Shown: positions 45,825 to 57,140, counted from the stretch's first letter. The stretch is 64,000 nucleotides of DNA from Allolobophora icterica (GCA_963556255.1 OY744610.1:15821339-15885338), one strand, 5' to 3'. The notes: generated by a model from the sequence alone, not told the origin. Numbers and translations are program-made.

Positions 45825-48698
45825 ATGGTTTTTCCATCCAGAATGAAAGATGTTTCTGCATTCATCGTTGGCACATGCCAGATTCTTCCTAAGGTGCATG
45901 TCGATGTATTTGATTCCATGCAATTTCCCACACTACCTCTTCAAGAAACGATTCGGCAAAATTTTCTGTGTGGCAGCTCTGTTGAATTCTATATTGAACC
46001 CATAAATTCATGCATCGACGACATGGATTTTATGAAATCTGATTGTAAATGCATGGCCTTCACAGAAGACTTTCCGATTTTACCAGATGATATTCGTGGT
46101 TTACTTGACACAATGGACTGTGTGCAGATTTTGCCAAACACTAATTACCCTGGATTTGTTGAGCTGAAACTTTTGGGGAAAATCAGATATAATTGGCATT
46201 ACAAAATATTTGAATTTCAGAAAAAAGTCGGCTTATTGGCTCTTGTTGTAGCTAAGAACTCTGAGACATTCCTTAATCTAAGTATTGATGCAGATCGAAT
46301 AAAAACGGTTGGTCCGGCGATAAAGTCGATAACGGGACAATGCGACGCAGTTTTATGCCTATGGTGCCCACAGTGGCCAAAAGAAGCCAAACATTGGCCA
46401 TTTCGACAAAGAAAGTACGGATGGCCAACAGGCGCCAATATACGCGAGGTAGTACAGAATGGTTGCCATGTTGTATATGCAAAACATCCTGCTTGCAGAA
46501 ATGATGTACTCCAGTGGAGGCTGTCATTTTCCGGTGCGGAGTTGTGCTTAATTCAGAGCTGGACTCCAGTTCAGCAGATTGTGTATCATATGCTCAGATT
46601 CTTTGCCAAAAGAGAACTAATCGGGAAAGATTGTCTAAAGGAAGATGAAGTTCTCTCTACTTACCATTTTAAAATATTGATGCTGTGGTTTTGTGAAGAG
46701 AAGTCACCCGAATGGTGGAATTCCTCGGCTGTTATTCAAATATGCTGTAAAATATTGCGAAAACTCACAGAATGGCTAAGGAAGAGATGTTGCCCCAACT
46801 ATTTTATTCCTCATGCAAACTTGTTTAATGAACGCATGAACCAGAAAATAATTGATGTGACTATTAGACGTTTGAATGAATGCTGGAATTTTAACATTCT
46901 TAGTGATTGGTTTGCGGTGAACTACATCAAGCCAGTCTTAGACAGATTGTTTACTTGTGAAGACACTATGGGGACTGTTGTGGATTATGGTTATTGCATG
47001 CTGCGTTTCTGCGAAATCATGAATGCTGGAAAATTCGAAAACTTCGACCGGCAGTTTTCATCCGGATTCAACTGTTGTGTTTTGTCCACTTCTCTCATAG
47101 GCACAGTACAAAAACAGTATGCATTGCACACCTTTCTGAATTTTGTAAGTTGCTTGAGGGATACTTCAAGGAAAACAGCTGGCCAAGGCTTTTTTCTACC
47201 GACAGTAGAGTTCTCATCAAGTTTTCCGCAGTTTGGGAAAGCCTTTTTCATTTTGCATGCTGTCAGTACACTAAAGGTTGAGAATACTACATTCGATAAC
47301 GACATTTTAACAGAATTAATCAGAGAAGTTTCATGGCAACCGAAAGTCGTAAGGTGTAAGCATCATAACTTTCCAAAACCCAGCAAAACAAGTCTTGAAA
47401 GAAGTGTAGTACTTTTCCTGAAGGCTGAAGAGCTCATGGAAAATATAACTGGTTTAAATAGTCTTCAAGAATTAAAATTGATAGCTTGGTTGTCAAAAGG
47501 GCTCCTTAGAAATGCGTTATTCTGTGATTATTTTAAGTCGAGCGCTTTCAGAGAAGCTGCTCTTGTGTACATAGCTGCTCTTTATTTTTTGGAATCGGAT
47601 TACGAAAGTGTCGTAGACCTCTGCTCGACTGTTTTCATCAGTCAACCGTCTGGTTATGAGGAGAAAGAAAAAGAAACGCTGAATGCAGGATGTTTGTTCT
47701 TCATTGATGACGTGGTAAGAATTGTTGGATTTTCTTTGTTTTTCAGACGGATTCAAGGTAAATTGCAGTGCAGTAGGAAACGGTATCTTCTTGATTTGCG
47801 TCTTACACCAGAGGTCTTTGCACAATATTTAATAATGTTGTCGAAAGAAAAATGGCCTAGAGCTACTCGACTAAATTACGCCACACGAGCGCCAACGTTT
47901 CCGTGGGATGAAATTTTAATGACTATAACACACCGGAAATCTTCTGTATTATCAAAAAGTACAGAGAGTGTTGTATGCGTGTATCAAAGAACCGATCCCA
48001 TTAATAAATTAGAACTCAATAAAAGCTCTGTTCCAAACGAAGACAATTGTACTGATTTGCTAATGGAATATTCCTTAGAAAAAATGACATCATTTTACAG
48101 TGTAATATGCAAAGACTTTGACATTCATTGCAATACAGTTGACTGTTATCGTGCTGCTTATCTCTACACGTGTCGTAAATTTTCTGAAGTCTTGTACTTG
48201 TGTGAACAAATTCTCCATCAGCCAGATGCACAAAGCAACTTGGAAGAATTTTCATTTGCAAATGTCATGGTTTTGCCATCGCTTGACTGTTATTTCGACA
48301 CAGATATCCAATGCTTGCTAGGATTTCACACACTTCTTTTCTATTTATCGCCTCTAAATGATGATTTGTGTAAACTACAAGACACAACTGAGTCGACTTT
48401 CCAGCAATTCTTTGCCCGATATATTTACTTTGAAAAGAATTTCCTCTCAATAATTCTTTTCAACGATAATTTTCTTAAAGTTTATTATTTTATTGGAAGA
48501 CATTTCCTGGCAAGTTATTTGAAAGTGAGATGTCTGCTCGATTGTAATCATTCGAGATCAGAAGTAATGTTCGAATTTCAGAAACTGAGAAGCAATCTTC
48601 CATTTGAACACATCATACGTTTTGCCCTTGAACAAAAATTGCGACAACTTCAGATTGCTATCATTGTTAACGACGTTACACACAAAGATATATGTTGA
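45825..48698 (+). CDS. Mab-21/cGAS-like nucleotidyltransferase + helical-repeat protein, copy E (intact)
   Basis: A single ORF of 957 codons. The likelier start is ATG 45843 (residue 7, MKDVSAFIVGTCQILPK): it aligns with copies C, D and F and follows an acceptor-like TTTTTCCATCCAG; ATG 45825 would lie in the intron. Residues 49-68 (CGSSVEFYIEPINSCIDDMD) give the GS loop and D66-x-D68. D174 in CDAVLCLWCPQWP is the third candidate metal ligand. Then come KYGWP (197-201), WRLSFSGAE (231-239), STYHFKILMLW (278-288) and CPNYFIPHANLF (323-334), the standard order of Mab-21 domains. Residues from about 360 to 957 are helical, with TPR-like pairs near 568-605 and 771-800. No signal peptide or membrane segment is apparent, so a cytosolic protein is likely. 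cGAS-like receptors of this fold make cyclic dinucleotides on sensing RNA or DNA; such activity here is inference. The GS-to-D spacing and the D68-D174 gap are somewhat longer than usual. Confidence 0.92.
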   Translation: MVFPSRMKDVSAFIVGTCQILPKVHVDVFDSMQFPTLPLQETIRQNFLCGSSVEFYIEPINSCIDDMDFMKSDCKCMAFTEDFPILPDDIRGLLDTMDCVQILPNTNYPGFVELKLLGKIRYNWHYKIFEFQKKVGLLALVVAKNSETFLNLSIDADRIKTVGPAIKSITGQCDAVLCLWCPQWPKEAKHWPFRQRKYGWPTGANIREVVQNGCHVVYAKHPACRNDVLQWRLSFSGAELCLIQSWTPVQQIVYHMLRFFAKRELIGKDCLKEDEVLSTYHFKILMLWFCEEKSPEWWNSSAVIQICCKILRKLTEWLRKRCCPNYFIPHANLFNERMNQKIIDVTIRRLNECWNFNILSDWFAVNYIKPVLDRLFTCEDTMGTVVDYGYCMLRFCEIMNAGKFENFDRQFSSGFNCCVLSTSLIGTVQKQYALHTFLNFVSCLRDTSRKTAGQGFFLPTVEFSSSFPQFGKAFFILHAVSTLKVENTTFDNDILTELIREVSWQPKVVRCKHHNFPKPSKTSLERSVVLFLKAEELMENITGLNSLQELKLIAWLSKGLLRNALFCDYFKSSAFREAALVYIAALYFLESDYESVVDLCSTVFISQPSGYEEKEKETLNAGCLFFIDDVVRIVGFSLFFRRIQGKLQCSRKRYLLDLRLTPEVFAQYLIMLSKEKWPRATRLNYATRAPTFPWDEILMTITHRKSSVLSKSTESVVCVYQRTDPINKLELNKSSVPNEDNCTDLLMEYSLEKMTSFYSVICKDFDIHCNTVDCYRAAYLYTCRKFSEVLYLCEQILHQPDAQSNLEEFSFANVMVLPSLDCYFDTDIQCLLGFHTLLFYLSPLNDDLCKLQDTTESTFQQFFARYIYFEKNFLSIILFNDNFLKVYYFIGRHFLASYLKVRCLLDCNHSRSEVMFEFQKLRSNLPFEHIIRFALEQKLRQLQIAIIVNDVTHKDIC

Positions 48699-48699
48699 C

Positions 48700-49320
48700 G
48701 AAGAGAGTAGAAATGGAACAAGCAAAATGCCAGACAATGATCGCGATTGCATTGCTTTAGCCAGTGTTGAATGTCGGAAGTGTTTTTCAATCTTCCATAC
48801 TCAACTTGCTTGGACGGATGTGGAATTGTCAAATGCGGCAAACCATTCATCATTTGTGCAGATCAATGCGATATCTATAATTTCTCGCAAGAAACACATT
48901 TATTTCTTCTTTCAGAGTCACGCTACGCACAAAGCATACCCTTGCACTAATGAGCGATGAGGAAAGCGATGTCAACTGAGGCCATTCACGGCTGAACCGA
49001 ATTTAACAAAGTGATTTACTAAGTGTTCTTATAACTGTGCGTTGACGACCTGTTTACTTAAAACACCGCAAACCAATATTATGACTCTAAACTGGATTTT
49101 ATTATAAATATGCGATTAGTTGCCAATGCACTGAATATTTCATTAATATTTCATTAATATTTTTATTCCTTTATTATATGGGTTGTTACTCGGCTTGATC
49201 TACAGTAATTTTGTTACAGTATATTGGTTTAATTAATAAAAAAATGATTAATGTAAAGATACTGTGTTTGAAGAGTCAATGAATAGCCATTTAATTGCAA
49301 TTACACTTAAAACCCATACA
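48700..49320. other. 3' flank of copy E
   Basis: The ORF at 48604-48960 continues in another frame past the gene end and has no recognisable content. An AATAAA at about 49236 is a distant candidate polyadenylation signal. Nothing else is seen. Confidence 0.35.
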
Positions 49321-49326
49321 TGAACC

Positions 49327-49539
49327 CTATGAAACGCCATTACATTCCGGACTAATGCAGATGATCTTCTCAATAACGTGACATAATTCGGTAATGGCTT
49401 GAAATCTTATCTTCTTGGCTGATCCATTCCTGCACTCAGTCATTCCGCTGGAGAACATCGCTTCGAAGAGAGGACTGCGTGAGATTAACATGCACTTATG
49501 AGCCCGGATGTAGACAGTTACACCACCTAGTGGTCCCAC
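49327..49539 (-). pseudogene. BTB domain fragment of a BTBD-type gene
   Basis: The minus strand reads VYIRAHKCMLISRSPLFEAM, then FSSGMTECR. This is the core of a BTB/POZ domain (family: I.AHK.vLa.RS.vFeaMF.g.m.E). It ends without the rest of the domain and runs directly into repeat R2 at its 5' side. The BACK/PHR fragment at 28250-28595 may come from the same kind of gene. Confidence 0.6.
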
Positions 49540-49690
49540 TTAGAAACATAACTATGTCCGTTGCTATTTCGTTGTCCAACATGCATTGCATGCACTGTGT
49601 CAGACTCTTTCCGAATTCCATCCAGTTTCACATCTCGCAGCCATGATTTAGAGAAAAAAGAACACGTACTTCTGCAACATCAATTGACGA
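49505..49690. repeat. dispersed repeat R2, copy 4
   Basis: GACAGTTACACCACCTAGTG, GTCCCACTTAGAAAC, TTTCGTTGTCCAACAT, TCAGACTCTTTCCGAATTCC and ATCCAGTTTCACATCTCGCA match copies 1 and 3. Confidence 0.65.
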
Positions 49691-49699
49691 CTACCTGTT

Positions 49700-50880
49700 G
49701 TTATTATATTATATAGCAAGTGGTCGTCATATACTATGGTTGGGTTTCTGAGTGAAAACAATATTTATAGTACGACTTTTCTTACTTTCTTATGTGACGT
49801 ATTGACCCCACCAAGCTATAACATTTTCATGCGTCAGACCGTGTATGCCGTTTGCTGTTTTTCTGGATGTTACGTTACATAAAACACAAAACTCTGGCGG
49901 CACCTCAAATTTAGTCATATCTCCGCCTACATACGCGACACTCTGCGCTGGCTTACTATAGGCACTACCTTAACGCAATGAATTTGAGATTCTATCTCTT
50001 ATAGGAAATTGCCAAGTGGAAACTTCCCATCCCATCTCAGATCCCTTTGCATCTTTGCCTCATCTATTCCTAGTCCCATATCCCTCCAAACGGCTGCACA
50101 TATCCCTCCAATCTGAATGTCTAATATCCAGTACATATGTTTGCTCCTGTTGACCCTGTATCCTGGAATAAGCTTCCTTTTAAAATTAGAAGTTAGGTAA
50201 TCAGTCTGTCACCTTCTTTGTTCGGCAAATCCTTGATATTTTTTCTATTTGATTGTGGATTCTCCTTGCTTAGTTGTAGCGCTACTGACGAGTTTTTCTT
50301 GGAGTTGCGCTTATAAATTATCCCCTTTTGTGCCATGTACCATACTTTACATAATATAAGAGTAGTAGATATAGTCCAACTGCAAATAAACATGGGAAGA
50401 ACTCCAAAGCCGATGAACAGTCACAGAAAAACAACGACTAGCTCATCAAGAACTGCTTTATCATCGAATTTTTCAGTTATGGTCACAATGCGATCAACCA
50501 TCGGAATCAACATCCAACGAAGATAGGTTGCTCGCTAGAATAAAACATCTGTCTAATAAGTAAAACAGTTTTAAAGATCTCCAAATATAAGCTTATGTTA
50601 GGTCTACGCTCGGGAGAAATGTCGGTAACGTTAAACTGAGTGGGAAATGGGCGTTGCAAGTTTAGGTTGTCAGGCATTGTGGGTGACGTATAATACATAG
50701 TTTTGAAAATAGACCTACCATTGAACAAAGTCTGAGTACAATCAGTCGACTTCCATGGCTCCGTTATCATAATGTTTAGAGAATCAATCGATGGCCGTTT
50801 CTAGTCAACGTCTTAATCAATTAGAGTAGCTAGGTCGAAATCCAATAAATCAGAGAAACTAGAAGTCAACACCACAACTA
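49700..50880. other. non-coding, nothing recognised
   Basis: Short ORFs on both strands show no domain. No repeat partner was seen. Confidence 0.35.
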
Positions 50881-50884
50881 GAGC

Positions 50885-51130
50885 AAAAGCCTTGACTACC
50901 CTCAAACCTGCCACCAATAGATACCATGAACTCATCGCTGCTGCCAAATTAATATTCCTCTCTCATCGATTCCAGCTCCTCAAAGCCAAAACATCTCTGG
51001 AGAACTGCCAACTCTCTCTTCATCGCAAATCTCTCTCTCCACTGCCTAGCTCCCTTCCCTCCTCCTCTGTTGCTGATACCTTCTGTTCATTCTTCTCTGA
51101 AAATCTCATCCATTCGCCCCCGCTCACGAA
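50885..51130 (+). mobile_element. L2/CR1 retrotransposon internal scrap
   Basis: The frame from 50892 reads RYHELIAAAKLIFLSHRFQL, SPLPSSLPSSSVADTFCSFF and SENLIHSP. This resembles the inter-domain segment of L2 elements just upstream of the reverse transcriptase (SPLPSxxSxxxLADxFxxFFxxKI). It is followed by C/T-rich and GACA-rich simple sequence to 51350. Confidence 0.55.
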
Positions 51131-51359
51131 CACTGGGCACTACGGACATTGACGTACACACGCAAAGCTAGACAGACAGACAGACAGACGGACGGTCACA
51201 CAGACAGGCAGACGGATTGACACATAGACAAACAGTAGTTAGTAAGTCTGTCTATGCCTCCCTCTCTCCCGCCCTACCGCTGTCCTCCCTCCATCCCTCC
51301 TTCCCTCCCTCTTTCTCTCCCTTCCTCCTTCCATGCCTACCTGTCCCGTCTAATGACGG

Positions 51360-52085
51360 GCAACTACACTAGTTACATTAGAAGGATGCTTCAAGTTATT
51401 CAAATCTTCATCGGTTTTGCCAATCTTGAGGATTGGAAACTGTATTTGTAGAGCAAATATATCTTCTTTTCCAACATGTCTGTATGCTTAATATAGCCGC
51501 AGCAAATAGACCGAAGCTCAGCACATAACTCGTTGAGTAAAAAACTGAGCACATGACTCGCTGAACAACATGACTCGTCAACGCCGAACAAACGAAGTCA
51601 TTGAGTAAAATAATAAGAATGTTTTGCGAATCACACAGAGGATCAGGTTCTTTGTTTTAGTTAAGAATTCGAACAATGAATTAGTTGGATGACAATTACT
51701 GACTAGCAATGAAACGTTAGCAATTAGGAAGTGGAATTTTAATATAGTGTTGCAAAAACTTCCCTTCCACCGCTTCTACTAGATCGACTGTTTCGTTGAG
51801 GGAATCTGAGAGGTTGTATACGTAGCAGTTGTAGCTGCCTAAATATTCAGGCACGTCGGTTCGGCCTCTGTGGTCTATCAGAGGACTTACTTCACTGATC
51901 AACAAAATTATTAAATAGTTCACCATTTATTCAACAGACAATTACTGAACTCAGGAAATCTGCGAAACCAAAAATTCGTCACAGCGAAACGAACATATTG
52001 TGCTGCGATTCGATTTAATCTATGACCAACTACTCGGTTGAAATCGTTCTGCTCTTCTCTTTTCCTACAATTTACCCGCACCCTT
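51360..52085. other. non-coding, nothing recognised
   Basis: No gene, element or repeat was identified. Confidence 0.35.
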
Positions 52086-52089
52086 ATAT

Positions 52090-52320
52090 ACGCTATGCGG
52101 GTGTACCGGCGGGGAAGCAGAGGACTCTATGAACGAAAGAGAACTGTGGAGGAGAAAGGAACACTAAGGCGCCGCCAGCAGACGTCGTAAGAGAGTAAAG
52201 GAGAAGGGAGAGGGAACAGAAAGGCATAGCCAGCAGACGTCGTAAAGAGAGCAACCGAGGGGGGAATATAAAGGCGCCGTCTACATACGTCGTAAAGAGA
52301 GAACCCGAGGAGGGAGGGGG
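52090..52320. repeat. minisatellite, three units of ~60 bp
   Basis: Units contain AAGGCGCCGCCAGCAGACGT, AAGGCATAGCCAGCAGACGT and AAGGCGCCGTCTACATACGT, each followed by CGTAA(A)GAGAG and a purine-rich stretch. Two overlapping minus-strand ORFs (126 and 128 codons) are translations of this repeat. Confidence 0.75.
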
Positions 52321-52544
52321 ACACATGCAAGGCAGTAGAAATCTTTGACAACCAATTAAATGATCGAGGCACACCAAGGAGAGATTGGGAAGGAGATGGG
52401 AATATGTGCAGTGAAGAGCCGTCAGCCACAGTACTGCAAAGCAGGCCGGACAGTTGACTCGAGCGTTTGCCATGGCGACCCATTGTTCCCTTGAAAAGCA
52501 ATATTCTCGACAATAAGTTTTATATAATATATAACATAGACTCT

Positions 52545-52740
52545 TGGGGACACCGTGTTGCGGGAAGTTTCCAGGCCTTCAAACCAACCCGTTGAGCCTA
52601 ATATGGAAAGCGCATCGGCCAAAGCAAAAGTGATAACGCTATTGCAAGTGACAACGCGAGTTGAATTAATGAGTTTGTTTAGACAACTTTTAAACAATAA
52701 GTACTTAGTAATTAGCCTTTCTCGTACACGTCTGCACATC
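52545..52740 (+). repeat. dispersed repeat R1, copy 5
   Basis: TTGCGGGAAGTTTCCAGGCC, GAGCCTAATATGGAAAGCGC, ATCGGCCAAAGCAAAAGTGA, GTTGAATTAATGAGTTTGTT and TAGTAATTAGCCTTTCTCGT are R1 landmarks. Confidence 0.75.
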
Positions 52741-53199
52741 TTTTCATTTCGTATGCCGTTCTCTTGTTCATTTTCTTCAAGTCTTTTCAACATTATTATC
52801 TTTCGGTGGCGAACTACCAGATATTGACTTGTATGATTCTGTTGGGCAGTTGTTTCAAAGATTAAAAAATATAACATCATACGGTTTGGCCGCCTTATCC
52901 TAAATATTTTGCTATAGAGATACCTTACGCTATCTAATTATAATGTATACAATGCCCCCTTGCGGTAACCCTCGTGGCAATTAACAAGGGTGGGTAGATG
53001 TGCAAAGTCGTTTTGGAAGATTATTTCTATGCCAAAAGGCCAGAACATTTTATCGAAAATAATTCCATCGTTGTATATGCAACATCAAGTGGTAGTGTAA
53101 CAAAGTTCTAGTCTAACGATTATTTACAGCAGTTGCGTGCATTGTCAATCGAGAGGTTGGTGTTCCAATTTTTACTACGGCAGAACTTCGTTCGATATT

Positions 53200-53680
53200 T
53201 GGGCTCCACTTGCGCCCCTTAGCCAACTCACCTATGAGTACACTAATCGTACCCTGTAAATGGAAAGATCAGGCAGCGAGGGAGAGGGCTGTTCATTGAT
53301 GTTCAATCGCCCACATAATTATGCCAAGGTTAAGAGAAATGAAGTAAACTATTATCTGTTCCGCCTCTCTCGAATAAACTGCCGCTAGAATTACGACAAA
53401 TATCTGATCCACTCAACGAACTCATCAAAACTTCACCTTTTACAATCTCTTCACAGGCCTTCCACTTAAAATGGAAAACACTGCTCTTTCATAGGTCATA
53501 TCCCGATTCCTCCTCTTCCCCTTACTTCCCTCGCTGCTTCAAATCTAAATACCATCCACCTTTGCCGGCTCAGCCTCTACCTGCCTGACCCTTTGAATCT
53601 TGACCTGCAGCCGATTTTGACCCTACGTGCTTCTTGATTTTGTTTTGACTAAGCGCCTGTGAATAAGCTGGTTCCCGCCA
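53200..53680 (+). mobile_element. L2/CR1-like retrotransposon 3' scrap and flanking repeat
   Basis: The region 53370-53520 reads as a decayed WNKLPLELRQISDPLNEL, then FHLKWKTLLFHRSYP, i.e. the C-terminal end of an L2/CR1 reverse transcriptase ORF. TAAGCGCCTGTGAATAAGCT at 53650-53669 is its 3' end. A related GCTTGTGAATAAGCTCGTAC at 58243-58262 marks another scrap, and TTGGGCTCCACTTGCGCC at 53204-53221 has a partner at 58365-58380. Confidence 0.5.
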
Positions 53681-53699
53681 TTTCCTTTTTTGGGATTAC

Positions 53700-54050
53700 G
53701 ATTACTGTTTAGCCACACACAGCCATATAATTTCTGTATTGCTGACTAAATTTTCAGTTAATAATCGTTATATCATATGCGCCGCGCATCCACAACAAGC
53801 AAGATTTTTTATTAAGTTAAGTTCTCTTTCAAACCCACGTTATGTTTTCTTTTACTTTTAACATGACCTGCATTTAATTTTACTTTGAAATGGGTGAGCC
53901 TATAATCGACAATGCAGTGTAAGCAGTGTAGGTCTATCCATTTCCTATGCAAAATTGAGTATCCTTTGTCACACTACGTCAGATTGTTAGGCTACTCAAA
54001 TCTAAAGAGAAAACTTCATTGACGAATTGTTCTCAGTCGTGTAAGGCAAA
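53700..54050. other. non-coding, nothing recognised
   Basis: No feature could be supported. Confidence 0.35.
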
Positions 54051-54619
54051 CAATGCTCCAGGGCATATTTTAACTGTATAACTAGTGGGACAAATGTCCC
54101 AGTAGTGTTAGGATTTGTCCCAGTAGTTAGGCTGATTTGTCCCAGGCAATGTATGGTCAAAGTATGAGTAGTGGGACAAAATGTTGGAAGAGTTTTAAGA
54201 TTTGACCCAAAAATTCCCAAAAGGTCATGAACTTTTTCGGGAGATGAATTCCTAAGAAAAGGTCATGAACTGTTTTCGGGAGGTGACTTTTTCGGGAGAT
54301 GACTTCCTAAAAAAAAGGTCATCAACTTGGAGGTGAATTCCTAAAGAAAAGTCATCAAGTGTTTTCGGGAGATGACTTTTTCAGGAGACGACTTCCTAAA
54401 AAAAGGTCATCAACTGGTTTTTGTGAGAAGAATTCCGAAGAAAGGTCATCAACGGTTTTCGGGAGGTGACTTTTTTGGGAGGTGACTTCCTAAAAAAGAG
54501 GTCATCAACTATTTCGGGGAGATGAATTCCCAGGAAAAGGTCCTAAAAGTTTTTCAGAGACGAGTTCCAAAATTTTGTCCCAGTAGTCTAAATTCCTTAA
54601 AATATGCACTGCAATGCTC
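54051..54619. mobile_element. hAT-type MITE carrying an internal minisatellite
   Basis: The element is 54059-54611 with ends CAGGGCATATTTTAA and TTAAAATATGCACTG, then TAxxACTAGTGGGACAAA inside each arm. The 8-bp duplication CAATGCTC flanks it at 54051-54058 and 54612-54619. The interior (54215-54555) is a tandem array of AAGGTCATCAACTxTTTTCG, then GGAGxTGAxTTCCTAA. It has no coding capacity. Confidence 0.9.
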
Positions 54620-55030
54620 TCCGAGATTTGTATATAGTGACAACCGATTAAAACTATTTTAAACAAGATATGTAAACTGAGAGAGCATCGAGGATGAGAT
54701 AAACAGAATGGAAATGCCCCTGCAAACACAGTAGCTGGTCATACATGTAGCAGACAGTTTCTGCCTACGCACACTGTGTCACAACGAATATCGCTAGCGC
54801 CTTTATGCCGCCTGGAATTAACACCAGGCGAAAATAGCAGACTGAACGCAGTAGTAAAATCTGTCTCTGACTACATTAAGTGCAGTCACCCAGCAAAGCT
54901 GTGAGAAATACAGAACACAACTACTTTGCATTAACTGCGTATCATCATACTCTGCGGATCAGACTCGTCACATCTCATATGAATGTCAACTGGCGTCAAT
55001 CATGAACACTTTTAATCTTTTATTCAGAAT

Positions 55031-55105
55031 ATGGAAGTTGTCTCTGCATTCATTGTTAGCACATGTCAGTTGCATCCTAAGTCATACAGTGATGTTTATC
55101 CGCAA
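55031..55105 (+). pseudogene. Mab-21 family N-terminal scrap (copy F)
   Basis: MEVVSAFIVSTCQLHPKSYS aligns with MKDVSAFIVGTCQILPKVHV of copy E. It follows a strong acceptor (CTTTTAATCTTTTATTCAG, AG at 55026-55027) three bases before the ATG. Similarity to the family stops after about 25 residues, before the GS motif. Downstream lie unrelated sequence and a mariner remnant (from about 55320). The rest of the gene is missing. Confidence 0.8.
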
Positions 55106-55319
55106 ATACTTTTAAGTGGCGGACTGCTGCGTTTTTATTTCTCTGGTGATCACGCTTACAAAGGTCTGCGCACGAACCGCACAAGACTTAAAGAATCGCT
55201 TATGCTATATAAGCCTACTTATTATTTCAATGCAGGGTGATCGGGTAAAAAGTGACCCCATGCATATAGTATTTATATAACTTCGAAATATTTATAAATA
55301 CGTGGAAATTGAAATGGAT

Positions 55320-56150
55320 TTTACCGTTGATCAGAGAGAATTTGCACGAATCCTAGGAATTTTCTCATCTTTCAGCAAGTGAAATTGTCAAGAGAGACAT
55401 TGGATTGAAATGTTTTTCAGAAGGTGTAGAGCTTGAACTCACGGGGGTCCAACAGGTAGGCAGAAGCAATCCCGGCTATGGTTTATTCATGCACCTGCGT
55501 AGATGGTTCAATTTATTTGGTTCAGTGATGGAAAAGGTTTTCACTGTCGTTGCACCATCGAATAGTCAACACTTTCAGCACTTGGCAGAACAGGGTACAC
55601 TTCATGGAACCTTACGTTTAAATTAATGATCGCTTGTATTCTGAAGTCGAAACCCGGACAAAGAACATTTTTTGGAATATCTTTGAAATCGCTCGACTTC
55701 AGACAATCGATAATGGTTTCGGTCAATGTGTCTGCACTTGGGAGAACAGTGATACACCTTACAGAATTCGACGTTTAAATTAATCGTGCATACAACCGGA
55801 ATCTCTTGTTAATGGAGAAGCTCTTACCATAAATACAGCGTATACATGCACGAGAAACGGCAGAGCATAACACATTTTCACCAGGATGGTGCTCGAATTC
55901 GTGATCCCGTGGAACTGCTGACGAAAGTAACTCCTGATTTCATATCTCCTGCATTATGGCCTCCAAACTATTCAGACCTAAATCATGTGGACTATAATAT
56001 CTCGTAAATAATGCAAGAAAAAGTGTATACAACAAAAATTCTGAATGTCGCTGAGTTACATCAACATATCAGTCAATTTTGTTGTGACGGCGCGTCGGCG
56101 CCCTTAGTAATTGTCGATGTTATTAACTAGATCAGCGCACAATTGACGCT
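55320..56150 (+). mobile_element. mariner-like transposase remnant
   Basis: An N-terminal part near 55370-55440 reads SASEIVKRDIGLKCF, then RRCRA, stop, T (family: KRRRAQELT). The C-terminal part reads FHQDGARIRDPVELL, TPDFISPALWPPNYSDLN, HVDYNIS and KVYTTKILNVAELHQHI (55880-56080). QDGA and HVDY mark the second and third catalytic acid positions of mariner transposases. Several stops, frameshifts and a garbled middle show that it is dead. Confidence 0.75.
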
Positions 56151-56179
56151 ACAATAAATCTCTTCACAGCTTCGTTGAA

Positions 56180-57140
56180 GCCAAAGGAAGACTTTTGAGC
56201 ACACGTCATAGCTTAATGCGTTAAACATAATAGTGAAATTGGCTGTTTTCCACTTATTATTCATTTTATAATTGTTATTAATTCATTTTGAATCCAAGTT
56301 TCTTACGAAGTTTTCTATGGATCGCTTGTTTCCAATCACCGTGTAGTAACTTCTGAAAAATAATAAATTAGGTTGAATTCACAGTTTTCTAAGAATAACG
56401 GATTTTCTGATCTTGAAGACACTCTAAATCTCTTCACAGTTTTGTATCGCCAATACCAGACCTTTTGAACTCCACAGAAGTTCAAAAGGTAAGAAATCTA
56501 GCTCTTCGGCTTGTTCTCCCCGGATTCTGACATGACATCTCAACGGACCAAACTCGGCTTTCCTCTTACGGACTTGCTTTGATATGGCGCCGGTGTTAAG
56601 CTGGACTCACTGATGGGGTCTTGTGTGGCGTTGACAAATTTCATAGCTTTACATTGCATTAGAATTGTGGTAACGTGGTGTCAGAGAACATTGGTTTCTG
56701 AATTATTGCGATAAGGAACTTCTTTTTCTGATCAGTCATTGATTCTCACTTGCTGATAAAAGTTAGCACTGTCTTCACTGTGATTCTTAGTGGATTAGAC
56801 CTACCATTCACCCGCTATTTATAGTATTTTCCGTTCATTATTTTTACCTTCAAATGGTAACATATTAGGTCATTAGAGGTATAAGGATCCAGAAGCAATG
56901 AATGGCTTTATCGGACTTGCTTATCTGTCATACATTGATTCGGATTAGGGTTACCATTCAACTGCCATTAGGCTAGAATATTAGCTGTTTATTATTAGCC
57001 TTTAACGGGTTAGGTTTTTCCTGGTATCAGGAATTATTACCAATGAAAGGACATGAAGTACTAGCTTCCTGATAGGAGCTTGTGCAGGCCTGCCATACAG
57101 ATAATTATGGTAAATTCTCATAAAAATTAGATTAAACGGG
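56180..57140 (+). repeat. ~1-kb co-linear duplicated segment, copy 2 (partner 26120-27150)
   Basis: It carries the same ordered landmarks as the 26-kb copy, ending in GTACTAGCTTCCTGATAGGA, then GCTTGTGCAGGCC and repeat R1. A local hairpin TTTTGAACTCCACAGAAGTTCAAAA lies at 56463-56487. Confidence 0.8.

Noticed and set aside
46991..47305. Opposite-strand ORFs of about 100 codons within copy E
   Set aside because: They are shadows of the strongly conserved plus-strand coding sequence.
52093..52513. Two overlapping minus-strand ORFs of 126-128 codons
   Set aside because: They lie over a three-unit purine-rich minisatellite, overlap each other in different frames and have no recognisable domain.
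54215..54555. CRISPR-like array of short repeats
   Set aside because: Repeats are degenerate, spacers are not unique, and the array lies inside a eukaryotic hAT MITE.
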